Of a stretch of 64,000 bases of DNA, positions 11,801-21,818 are shown piece after piece. Each line of letters starts with the position of its first letter. The stretch's first letter is position 1. The notes beneath the pieces were generated by a model, which was given only the letters and a program-made list of their open reading frames with translations, did no database searches and had not been told where the DNA came from. The position numbers and the translations under genes are program-made. This DNA comes from Lumnitzera littorea (Eukaryota; Streptophyta; Magnoliopsida; Myrtales; Combretaceae), in assembly GCA_024138015.1 (NCBI GenBank), contig JAMXBB010000003.1, positions 11,564,341-11,628,340 of the forward strand, written 5' to 3'.

Positions 11801-12900
11801 ATTAGGAAAGCCCACAGCAGAGGACTCTCCGGAAACTTTGGAGAGAGGAGGACCTGTAAACTATTGAATGGCTAATTTTTTTGGTCAAGAATGTGAAGAT
11901 ATGTGTACCAAGTTGTCGAAAGCTGTACTGTGTGCAAAAAGGCCAAGTACCAAGCCGAACAAGGGAAAGCAATGCCTCTACCTATTTTGATGAAGCCGTA
12001 GACTGAGCTAAGTATAAATTTTGTTCTCGGACTGCCGCGAACTACCCGAGGCAAAGATTCTATAATGGTCATCGTAGATTGGTTCAGTGAGATGGTACAC
12101 TTCGTACCCTGCACCAAAACTAACGACGCTTCGGTTATTGCTTCTCTTTTCTTATAGGAGATTGTATGGATACATGGCATATAAAGAAGTGTAATCTCCG
12201 ATAGAATCCCGAAGTTCTTGAGCCATTTCTAGAGAACCTTATAGCGTCAGCTAGGAACCAAATTATTCTTTAGTACCTCATGTCACCCCCAAATTGACGG
12301 CTAAATAGAGATAGTTAATTGTACTTTAGGGTTATTGCTTTCAGCTGCAGTAAGTAAGAACTTGGCTGATTGGGATATTTGCTTATCGGTGGTCGAGTTC
12401 ACCTCTAACCGAACCGTACATGACACCACTAAGTAGACTTCCTTCAAGGTGGTCTAAGGATTTAATCCTGAGTTGCCCCTCGACCACGCCCCTGTATCAG
12501 TACTTGCGTAAGAGGACCATGATGCTTTGGCCATAGCATAATCTCTTCAGCACATTTATGACAATGTCACTCAGCACATTGACCAAGCTGCTAGAAGAAT
12601 GCGAGAAAAGACCAAGGGTAGGTTAGCTAAACAATTTCAGCCGAGAGACTTGGTATGGCTATACCTCAGTAAGGAATGGTTCCTAAATAAGAGGAAGAAT
12701 AAATTATCTGCAAGAGTAAAAGGACCTTTCAGAATCCTCCAGAAAATCAGTGACAATGCTTACAGGTTAGAATTGCCTAAGGACTATGGGGTTTCCAATG
12801 CCTTCAACATTGTCGACCTCAGCCCATATCACCTCGACGAGGAACCAAGCAAACACCATTCGGATTTAATCCCAAATCCAAAACAATCAAGAGGGAATGA
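11801..12900 (+). pseudogene. E1 integrase and pol C-terminus
   Basis: An integrase core-like region (about 12000-12330, with a VIVDWFSEMVHFVP-type strand) is followed by the open stretch 12599-12997, which holds the integrase C-terminal domain: FQPRDLVWLYLSKEWF, ARVKGPFRIL, NAFNIVDLSPYH. It ends beside the polypurine tract and 3' LTR. Confidence 0.7.
12888..12900 (+). other. polypurine tract of E1
   Basis: A purine-rich run (AAGAGGGAATGA type) lies directly before the 3' LTR start TGGGAATCAA. This is the expected site for plus-strand DNA priming. Confidence 0.5.
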
Positions 12901-13682
12901 TGGGAATCAAACTACGGGACCTCTGACTCACAACCAAGGTCGAGGACTAGAGGGGCTAGCATCGAGGCTGAGTACTTCTTTGTTGAGTCACCTTTAATGC
13001 CATGCCGTATGACCACCCATTATTCTATAGTATGCCGAGTTGATGATTATTAGCTAGTGCCGAGCTGACCAATCGCTCGGCACCATCCTTGCCGAGAAGT
13101 TGAGAGATAGAGAATTTGGACTGATTAAGCCATCCTTACCTGGACAAACCCATTTGTCCGTATTTTTTGTTTGCATCTCTTGACAATCTCACCAATGTAG
13201 CATCGCCACGTATATAGTATCATATGTAGAATTTATAGCACCAAGATTATTTTGTATTGTATTATATACATTGCTTCTTTAGGAAATGTTCTTATTATCT
13301 TTTCCCTTTTAGGCAAGTTACCCTAATTTACGGATATAAATACCCTTGCACTTGTAACTGTAACAGGACAGATTATCTTCAATACACTTGAGTACTTTCT
13401 TCCTTGCCTCTTAACATCACTCTTATCCTTTCCTTAAGTAAGGTTAAGTGGCAAGTAACCTCATTAGACCAATTTGTGCGTCATATCAAATTGTGTCGTG
13501 AATCTATAGAAGTTCCATTGATGTGTCATATTTTCTAGAGTTGTTCGTGGGTTTTTTATTAATGTTTCATTTGTCATTTTTGCTCTTTCATACCTTTCCC
13601 CATTACCCTTTTTTTGAGCTTTCTACAAGTTTAGACCCATTTAGCAACCAGCCTTGTTTGTTCTTGGTTATGGTTCATAACA
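12901..13682 (+). repeat. 3' LTR of E1
   Basis: It starts TGGGAATCAAACTACGGG and ends CATAACA. It matches the 5' LTR at 7412-8263 over its whole length with indels. Confidence 0.85.
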
Positions 13683-13922
13683 CTTTTCTCTTGGAAAACT
13701 CTCTTCTACCTGCTCTTATCAATCCCTTTAGCAAGGATTGTGGCGAGCAACCCTATCAGTTGGACTTGTACGTCACATCCGGCAAGTCTTAGGCCATGTT
13801 AAATCTTGTTGGTACATCATATCTAGCTAGATAGTTCATGGATTTATTAAAACCTTCATTTTATTTTCTTGTTTTGGTTCGTTATGGTACCTTTTTGTGT
13901 GTTCAACCTTGGAGACGCATCG
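13683..13922 (+). repeat. 5' LTR of E2, second part
   Basis: It matches 18047-18287 (blocks around 'cttatcaatccctttagca' and 'tcatatctagctagatag'). Joined to 7138-7411 it gives a 514-bp LTR, comparable to the 521-bp 3' copy. Confidence 0.85.
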
Positions 13923-13929
13923 GTTTTGC

Positions 13930-13941
13930 TAGTATCAAAGC
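13930..13941 (+). other. primer-binding site of E2
   Basis: TAGTATCAAAGC differs by two bases from the initiator-Met tRNA site TGGTATCAGAGC. It lies seven bases after the LTR end. Confidence 0.6.
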
Positions 13942-14754
13942 ATGATTCCAACAAGGGAACGTGTTAGGTTCCATGAAGTTTTGTTTATGTACTATAAGTA
14001 GCTGTTGTGTTCTCCTATAACTACCACAGTAAGTGTGTTGGAGTTACTGTTTTGTATTTGAGATAATACCTATTCGTTGGTTTTGTTATGCTACGAAGAG
14101 TTTATTCACCAAAGAATTAAGATTTGGGGATATGACATTATGCTGTGATGTTTTCTTTTGACTGGAAAAGAAAGTGCCGAAGGACCTGTAAACGCCTTTG
14201 TTGGGGTTTCTCAAACTTCACAATGGGTATATTTAATGTGTTGTGATAGATGCATAAAGACTGTGATTTAGGGTTTTGAAATTGCAGGTGAGTAGTCTCG
14301 AGAGTCACAAAGGCTTTAGCCTATGCACTCAAATATTGCAGTGGGGATTGCTAGTTAGAGTTACTATTGTCACACTACGACGTCATTATCTCTAATGTTA
14401 CTGCTCTCGTGGGTTAAAGTGGGTTGTGAAGTAGGTGGTTAGCACTCGAATTGTTGATTAGAGTTTGTATGGGTAATAGTCCTTTAGTGTTGAGCAAGTG
14501 GGTAGCAACAATAGGTATTGTTGTGTTCGAAATCTCAGTATGCAATTAGTGTCGAGAGTTATTGTATACTGTGATAGTGGTGGTAGTGACTTGTGTAGTG
14601 GCGTGTGTTAGCATGTTAGTGCATTGGTGTTTGTTCACACAAGTGGTGGCTGCGGTGGTGAAATTATAGCAATAATATGTGTTGATGTATCAATAGCTAC
14701 TGTGTAGGTGCTGTTGTGAACTACTGTTAAGATGATTTACTGTACCTAGCTAAT

Positions 14755-16530
14755 TGCATTAGCCGAGCTGTTTTGTTACTCCAGTATGAGCATCCGAGGT
14801 GAATTGAGTGAGGCCGAGGTTACAGGCCCGAGCTGAGGTGAATTGTAACCAAGCTGAAATTGAAGTGTCTAAGCACAGAGCTATTGAAATCCGAAGTAAA
14901 TGATGAGCTGTGTTGTCGATGAAGTGACAACAGTAGCGCGGTCCAAGCAAGGTTACTTCGAGCTGTAGTCTAGTTATTGCTGAGCTGAATAGTGCGTATA
15001 CGAAGCTGTACATATTGCGAGATTGCCGAGCTCCCAGAAGATTCAAGCATATTGGTCAGTAGTGCAATTTAAAAGCCGAACGAAAGTGTTGCGTGTCTGG
15101 CCGATTACCGAAATGTTGTTAAGTTGTGCACTAAACTCAATTGTTGCCGAGCTGTTGTGACCAAGTGCTTACCGTACTGTTTTCATCATTAGCTTGCTGA
15201 GCTAAATTGTTATGGTATCCAAACTACCACACGTGAACGGGTTATTTGGAGTGAAGCTGGAGCTGATGTATTTTACGAATTGTTGAGCTAAGATATTTAA
15301 CATTGTCGAACTGTTAATCCAAGTCACCAAGCTGCTGATAAATCCTTACTTGCCGACTTGATTGAGCGGTTGGATTATCTAGTCCGAACTGTCGAAGTGA
15401 ACCATTCCGAGTTGAACTACAAGTAAAGTACCGAACCGAGCTGTCTTGAGGTGGACTCATGCCGTGCTGTTACGTGAAAAGGCCATGCCGAACCACCATG
15501 ATCCGAAGTGCCTAGCTGAGTGACTTTTGCTGAGCTATTGTGTAGGGTTGCGACCGTAGCTACTGCTATACCAAACAGAACCAAGTGTCGGCAAGGAACT
15601 AAGTTAGTGAGCTGCTGTATTAAAGTAGTTGATGCCGAGCTGTTTTATTTAATTTCTGAGCTGAGTTGTATTATCCATTCTTCAAGAATTACTGAGCAGC
15701 AGTGGATTGCTGTACTATTGCGCGCGTTTGAAACCAGGTTTTGGTGTGTGAATCGAGCCGAACTGTCATACTCCCAACAGTACCGAGCAAGTGCCAGGCT
15801 GCTGCGCGTACGTACTGAGTACTTGCAAGTCTGAGCTGCTGCAAGTAAACTATTTTGCCAAGCTGAATTGTAGTCGTTGTCCAAGCTCCGAGCTGCTGCA
15901 ATTTGACGTGCTGAGCTGCTTGAGAAGGAGCAAGATTGTACTGAGCTGTTGTTTCTTACTTAGCCACTAATGTTCCGAGGCCAAGTTATTTGAGTTGTGG
16001 CGAAAGTACATCACATTGTTGAGACCGAGCTGCTGCGAAGAAAAGCCATACAGAGCTACTATTTTCCTTGTTTTGCCGAGCTTATTTAAGTGCAGAGCCG
16101 AACTGTTGTGTATGCCATGGATAAGCTTCTGAGCTGAGTGAAAGTCCGTGTTGCTACATTCCAAGTTGTCGAGTTGAATTGCAGTCATTGTCTAAGCCCC
16201 AAACTACTGCAAGTCAAAAGTGCCGAGCTATTATAATTAGCATTCGAGCTTGTTGTGGGAGTGCTCAATGGATGAGCTGAATTTGGTCGTAGTAGTGTGA
16301 GAGCAGTTCGCTATAAGAGATTTTCGAGCTGTCCTTATTGATACGTGTGTGCTGATCCAAGCAAGGGACTAACTGAGGTAACTGAACTATTATTAAAAAT
16401 GGTTGAGTTGCTATTATAACGAGAAGTGCTGCTGTTGCCATTTTAATTGCCAAGCTGAGACTGTGTATGCTGCTGTGCATGTGCCAAGCATTATGCAATC
16501 GTGGATGTGTATTGTCAATTACCGAGCTTG
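14755..16530 (+). repeat. dispersed CCGAGCTG-type word array inside E2
   Basis: More than 25 exact or one-off copies of (G)CCGAGCTG(C/T)TG occur at irregular spacing, for example near 14762, 14828, 15145, 15327, 15437, 15632, 15886, 15911, 15937, 16022 and 16098. The local base use is richer in G and C than the flanks. No frame stays open; the small frames at 15520-16498 are chance. It occupies the place where gag or pol would be expected. Origin unknown. Confidence 0.65.
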
Positions 16531-16899
16531 GCTAGTGGACGGTTGTGGGTGTGTTATTAAGTGTGAAAAGGTGTAGTAAAGACAAGCTGGTCGTTGTGTG
16601 AACATTACTCTGTTTATTTGCGTTGTGTATATTGCTGTAACAAGGACATGTATGAAGAGCAAATATTGTCTACTTCCAAGAATTATGTCATGTTGCTTGT
16701 ATAATTATTACCGTACTGTTGTCCTCCAAAGATACCAAAATTGTGGGTGCGTGTGCTTATGTAACTTCACGAAGTGGTCGGCAAGGTAAAATTGGCTACT
16801 AGGTTTGATTGATACGTTAATTGTTACTATGAAGTCAACAAGAAAGCTCAACTTTTGCAATATGGCAACAAATAAATTTTACTTAAAAGGGAGACTTGA

Positions 16900-17160
16900 A
16901 TGAGGCATTATATTAATTCGAGTCAATCACTATCCTATAAACTTTATTTCTGAAATTATTGTTGAGAGATTGGGTTATGAAACTACTGATCATTCAAATC
17001 CATATGACTTTCTTTATAATGATGAAGTGATTCGAGTGACAAAATAAGTAAGAATAACTTTCTCCATTGGAAATTTTCAAAATGAAGTTTTATTTAATGT
17101 TGTCGACATTGAAGATTGCTACATTTGTTTAGGTTCTCCGTGAAAGACAAATCACAACAT
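16900..17160 (+). pseudogene. E2 retropepsin-like protease remnant
   Basis: The frame reads NFISEIIVERLGYETTDH, then a kinked strand (VRITFSIGNFQNEVLFNVVDI) and CYICLGSP. These correspond to the post-active-site part of the gypsy protease (N-F-V...LG...CDVV-D...LLGRPW). The DSGAT motif itself cannot be found and stops are present. Confidence 0.55.
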
Positions 17161-17753
17161 GAGCTATGTGCCCTTGAAGAATACTTATTCCTTCTATGAC
17201 AAAGAATGAGTTGTGCTCCATCTTATATCCCTAGCTAATCTAGAAGACGACCTAAAAATTGTTAAGACTTCAATAGAGAGATGGAGGAGCGAAGAAAAAA
17301 CTTGTGAAGAGGCCATCAAAGAGGAAGTTGATGAATGAGTTGCTACACCCTCCTTGGTGACCAAAGAAGAAACAAGTTATGAGGAAGTAGGTGAGGTAAT
17401 AACTATTAAAAATGAAGTACTTGAGGTTGAGTAGGAATTTGAAGTCTTACAAGTCCAGATTCCTCAAGCTCATGTCATGATTAAGCCCAAAATTGTGCTA
17501 TTCCCCATCACTGATAACTACTAGAGTTACTTAAGGGTAATTGATAGGGTACATAATGAGTGGAAAGAAGGGTGCCTAATGAAGAGCTTGATTGATTGCG
17601 CTCATGATGAGTAGAAGGAGCACCGGACTGTGTTTGCTTTGATCATTGAGCTGAGTTATTGTAATTTATTTTTATTTCACTCTTGCATATTTGTTTTTGA
17701 TCTAGGTGGAAGTTGGAGTAAACACTTATCAAGTTTCGAGTCGAAACTTTTTT
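17161..17753 (+). other. E2 acidic linker after protease, no RT
   Basis: Glutamate-rich text (SIERWRSEEKTCEEAIKEE and related) with stops follows the protease, as in linkers ahead of RT. The element then ends without RT, RNase H or integrase. Confidence 0.45.
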
Positions 17754-17763
17754 AAAAGGGGGA
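17754..17763 (+). other. polypurine tract of E2
   Basis: AAAAGGGGGA lies three bases upstream of the 3' LTR start at 17767, preceded by a T-rich run. Confidence 0.7.
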
Positions 17764-17766
17764 TGA

Positions 17767-18287
17767 TGATAGGACTTTAGGTATTGACCTAACCAAATGC
17801 CAAAGCCTAGCTCATCCATTCCTCACCTGGACATATCATTTGATCATTTATTTTTGCTTATGTTATTTAGACTTCCTTTTCATTGTATTTTTTCCTAAAT
17901 TACTCTCATGTTTATTTTCTATTTACAAGAATGCCACTAGAGCATCTTTTTAGTCATTTTATTGATAAGTTTGTCATCATGTATAAATAGAACTTATGTG
18001 TAGGGTTTTAGCAAGACTTGACATTTTTAATAAAAAACCCTTGAGACTTTTTTTCTTGAAAAACTCTCCTCTACTTGCTCTTATCAATCCCTTTAGCAAG
18101 GATTGCGGTGAGCAACCCTATCACTTAGACCAATGTGTTACATCCAGCAAATCTTAGGGCGTATTGGATCTTGTTGGTGTATTATATCCAGCTAGATAGC
18201 TCATGAATTTGCTAAACCCCTCATTTTATTTTTTTGTTTTGGTTTATTATGGTGCCTCTTTGCGTGTCTGACCCTAAAGATGCATCA
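17767..18287 (+). repeat. 3' LTR of E2
   Basis: It is an intact 521-bp LTR from TGATAGGAC to GCATCA with an internal TATAAAT box. It matches the split 5' copy. E3 sequence starts straight after the AGACC duplication. Confidence 0.85.
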
Positions 18288-18292
18288 AGACC

Positions 18293-19130
18293 TATGTGAT
18301 CAAAACTAACTAAAGTTGCTAAGGTTTGACCCACTCAAATTACTCAAGCAAAGGAAGAAGAGATCCCAAGGAAGTTTGAGAAAGGCTAGAGCTTAGAAAG
18401 AAAGACAAGTGAGATTAAGTGCTTTAAGTGTCAAGGGTTTAGACACATGGTTGCATAATGTTTGAACAGATGAGGGATGGTGATTAAGGGAGTGATGCCA
18501 ACCATTGAGGTCAATAGTACCGATGAAGAGCCCAAAGAATCCGAACACCCTAAATAGTACAAGGAAGAGGAGATCATTTATAGTGAAGAGCATAATTTTA
18601 TGCCCGCAACCATGGTGTTAAGGAGAGTGATGAGTGTAAGTCTTATGCTAGAGGATGAGTAATGAGAAAATTTGTTCCATATTGGTTATAAGGTGGATGG
18701 GTCACTGTGTGCATTAATTGTTGACAATGACAACTACTCTAATGCGACATTTGCATTCATGGTCTAGCAAATGAAGTTGTTGACTAAGGCATAACTCGTA
18801 CCCCCCCCCATCCCTTCCAAGCCTTATAAACTACACTGGTTTAGTGATAACGGAGCCCTACAAGTGAATAAGCAAATAACCATGTCGATTAGTATTGGAA
18901 ACTATCAAGACGAAATGCTTTGTGATGTGTCACCCATGAGCATATCTCATATTCTTCTTGGATGACCATGGATATTCGATCAAAATGTGATATACAAAGG
19001 AAGGAAGGGTATATCTTCCTTAGAACACAAAGGTAAGAAGGTAAAGCTTAGCCTTATAATTGCCGAATAAGTTAAAAACATGCAGATTCAATTGAGTCGA
19101 GTTCTAAAGAAAGAGGCTTTGGTAATGACC
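18293..19130 (+). pseudogene. E3 gag end and protease remnant
   Basis: E3 resumes after E2. A zinc knuckle is read as IKCFKCQGFRHMVA-CLN (about 18415-18475), then a linker, then a protease-like region ending in a G-PWIFDQNV-type block near 18960, equivalent to LLGRPWLYDR. Stops are frequent. Confidence 0.65.
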
Positions 19131-20338
19131 TGAGTTTAGTTGAAGAGAGAGATAAAACTTGAAGAGCTGACCTATCTGCTAGTCAGAAGGTTACTTAAGA
19201 TGAGAGGATCAGATGAGGAACCGTTACCTACCGAGGTGAAAACCTTACTAAATGAGTTTATCGACTTGTTCCCAAGTGAACTGCCAAAAGGTCGACCTTC
19301 AATCCAAGGCATTAAACATGCAATAGACTGGTAGCTAGGAGTTGTATTACTAAACAAGCTTGCCTAAAAGCTGAATCCTGAATAGCTTAACGAGTTGCAG
19401 AGACAAGTAAATGAATTGATGAAGAGAGGGTATGTCTGAGAATCCCTAAGCCCATGTGTTGTGCTAGCTTTATTAGTACCAAAGAAAGATGGGTCATGGA
19501 GGATGTGTATAGATAGTCGAGTTATCAATCGTATCTCTATCAAATATAGGTATCTTATACTTAGACTTGATGACATGCTCGACGAGTTAAATGGTGCAAA
19601 AATATTTTCGAAGATTAATCTTAAATCTGGGTACCATCAAATCAAAATGCAAGAGGGAGATGAGTAGAAAACCACATTTAAGACCTACCATAGATTGTAT
19701 GAATAGCTTGTGATGTCATTCGGCCTGTCAAATGTCTTGAACACATTCGTGAGACTTATGACTCATGTGCTCTGAGTGTTGATTGAGAAATTTGTCATCG
19801 TATATTTTGATGACATTCTAGTCTACAGCCTTAACTTGGGGACTCACTGTAAGCACCTACAGCAGTTTTCTCAAAACTCTGAGCTAAGAAGCTTTATGCC
19901 AATATGCAGAAATGTGACTTCTATCGACCTAAAGTAATCTTCTTAAGATTTGTTATGAGTGGAAGAGGTATTCGAGTGGATATGGAGAAAGTGAAGGCGA
20001 TTATTGAGTGGCTTGTGTCGACCAATTTAGCCAATGTACGAAGCTTCCATAGCCTAGTATCATTTATTGCTAATTTACATGAAATTTCAATATTATTGTG
20101 GCCCTACTTATTGAGTTGTAAAAAAAAAATGTTGAGTTTAAATATGGGAAGAAGGAAGAGAAGAGTTTTAAAAAGGTGAAAGAGAAGCTAACTATTGCTC
20201 TTGTCTTAGCTTTACCAAGCTTTAACAAAGTATATGAAATGGGGTACAATACATTTAGACTAGACATAAGAGCTGTGCTGATGCAGGAGACTTGACCTAT
20301 TGCCTATTTCAATAAGAACCTTAGAGGAGTCATACAGG
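19131..20338 (+). pseudogene. E3 reverse transcriptase and start of RNase H, truncated
   Basis: The RT text includes LVPKKDGSWRMCIDSRVINRI, LDELNGAKIFSKINLKSGYH and MSFGLSNVLNTF. Unlike E1, the catalytic box is kept as VIVYFDDILVYS near 19796. RNase H starts near 20240 (TFRLDIRAVLMQE, PIAYFNKNL) and similarity stops at 20338, so RNase H end, integrase and 3' LTR are missing. Stops make it non-functional. Confidence 0.8.
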
Positions 20339-21700
20339 TATACTATCAAAACTTTTTAATAAAATAATCTAATTTCATACTTATATGTTTCTATATTTAT
20401 TAAACATTCTATAATTCATTTAACTTCAAATTCTACCAAAAAATTCAAATAAGCGTATAGCCATGTAGGTATACTATCAATATATGTGACATTCGGTTTA
20501 ATCCGTATGGAGTTTCACTCTAATTCATGCTTATTCTAGTTACACTTTCATATTAACAAGACTATATGTCAATAAGATTATAGATATATCTTGGGTTGGA
20601 GAGGATTTTATAGTTTAAATATCACTAAAGAATACAGTTATGTTAATGTTGAGATATATTATGTTATAGAGTAACCTTTAATTCAATTAATAATACTGTC
20701 ATGTTCTAATCTCGTGTAAGTTTTAAACAAAGGTTTAATGTTATCATTGAATATATTATTAACCTACCATTCCTTCTATCTTATTAACAAAAGTATGCAA
20801 CCCGGCCCTTACCCCTCCCTTTTATTGCATCCTATCTACCATATTGTTGTCTCGAACCATCGTTCAAAGATTCATCTTATCACATTCAATAGTTCAATCC
20901 TTCATGTTTAATATTTAGATTATTAACTTGTGAGATTGGGCTTCCTTTTTTTATTAATTTTTTTAAATAAAATATTTATTGGTAAAAATATATAGTTAAA
21001 TAAACTTTTTTTGATCAATAGTATATTACTATTGGGAGTGAAAGATTTGAATTTGTTCCATCTTAAATGTAAAACCTATCTACCCAATTAGGAGATCAAT
21101 CCATCATAATTAAAAAATTAATATTCGTATCATCATATTATAATAATTTTAAAACTCATGCCCATTATGTTTCATTATGTTTCGTAATACAAATTTCAAG
21201 GCAAATATAAAATATAAAGTCTTTATATCCTTATGTTATGTGAGTAGACTTTAAAAAGTTTAGATCTAAATTATATCCCATAGCTCTGATCTAGATTGAG
21301 TAGCGAGTGACCGGATACGCTGAATAGATTTATCCGCACACCCTGCACAAAGATTTAATTTTGGCATCGGAATGCCGTTAGACCAACAAAGCCAAAGACC
21401 AAAAACCAGCGCGAGGAGGGTCATACCACATTCAATAAAATCAAAGTCTTCACGTTGTCTTTGGCAAAAAAAGCAAAAGGCCTTCACGTTTTCAGTCCAC
21501 GTCCCTCCGTTTCATTAAATTTAGGATTTAATAATCCGCGTCATCCCCCCTTACTCTCTCTTCCCCAAAACCCCTCAAAATCTCACATTCCATTCATCGT
21601 TCCTCCATTCAATTCAGAAGAACACAAAATAGAGGAAGAGTAAACTCCAATTCTGTGTTCTTCTGGGGACCAAAAAACACCGGGTCCCACCTAGAAATAA
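20339..21700. other. intergenic region and protease gene upstream flank
   Basis: It is AT-rich with no gene. The phrase 'aggtatactatcaa' occurs at the E3 breakpoint (20335) and again at 20467, a short direct repeat that may mark the truncating event. The last 200 bp become C-rich and gene-proximal. The frames at 21266-21643 do not resemble known proteins. Confidence 0.5.
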
Positions 21701-21715
21701 AAAAATCCCACTTTC

Positions 21716-21722
21716 TATATAT
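21716..21722 (+). promoter_or_regulatory. TATA-like box of the aspartic protease gene
   Basis: CTTTCTATATATG lies about 100 bp upstream of the start codon at 21819, a plausible plant TATA position. No transcript evidence; other AT-rich words are nearby. Confidence 0.4.
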
Positions 21723-21818
21723 GTTTTGCCGTAGGATGAAGGTACAATCTATAACCTAAATTCTCCATGTCCATGCCCTAATTCATGCAAAAACAGAGAA
21801 ATCAAACCAATTTCGTTG

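Larger units (their letters stand above)
7412..13682 (+). mobile_element. Ty3/gypsy element E1, complete but decayed
   Basis: This is a 6.3-kb element with two LTRs (7412-8263 and 12901-13682), a primer-binding site, gag, protease, RT, RNase H, integrase and a polypurine tract, in gypsy order. It interrupts the E2 5' LTR, whose second half resumes at 13683. The 5-bp flanks (ACCTT and CTTTT) match poorly. Many in-frame stops show that it is dead. No chromodomain was recognised after the integrase. Confidence 0.85.
7138..18287 (+). mobile_element. non-autonomous gypsy element E2 (contains nested E1)
   Basis: The LTRs are 7138-7411 plus 13683-13922 (5' copy, split by E1) and 17767-18287 (3' copy, 521 bp), starting TGATAGGAC and ending GCATCA/GCATCG. 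Flanking 5-bp sites are AAACC (7133-7137) and AGACC (18288-18292), a target-site duplication with one change. The element carries a primer-binding-like site and a polypurine tract. Without E1 it is about 4.9 kb. Internally it has a decayed protease but no RT, RNase H or integrase, so it would have needed another element for mobility. Confidence 0.8.

Noticed and set aside
15520..16498. Several 60-100 codon frames on both strands
   Set aside because: They fall within the CCGAGCTG word array; overlapping frames on both strands and no recognisable domain point to chance.
14755..16530. CRISPR-like array reading of the CCGAGCTG words
   Set aside because: Spacing is irregular, repeats are short and degenerate, there are no unique spacers of constant length, and the genome is a plant.
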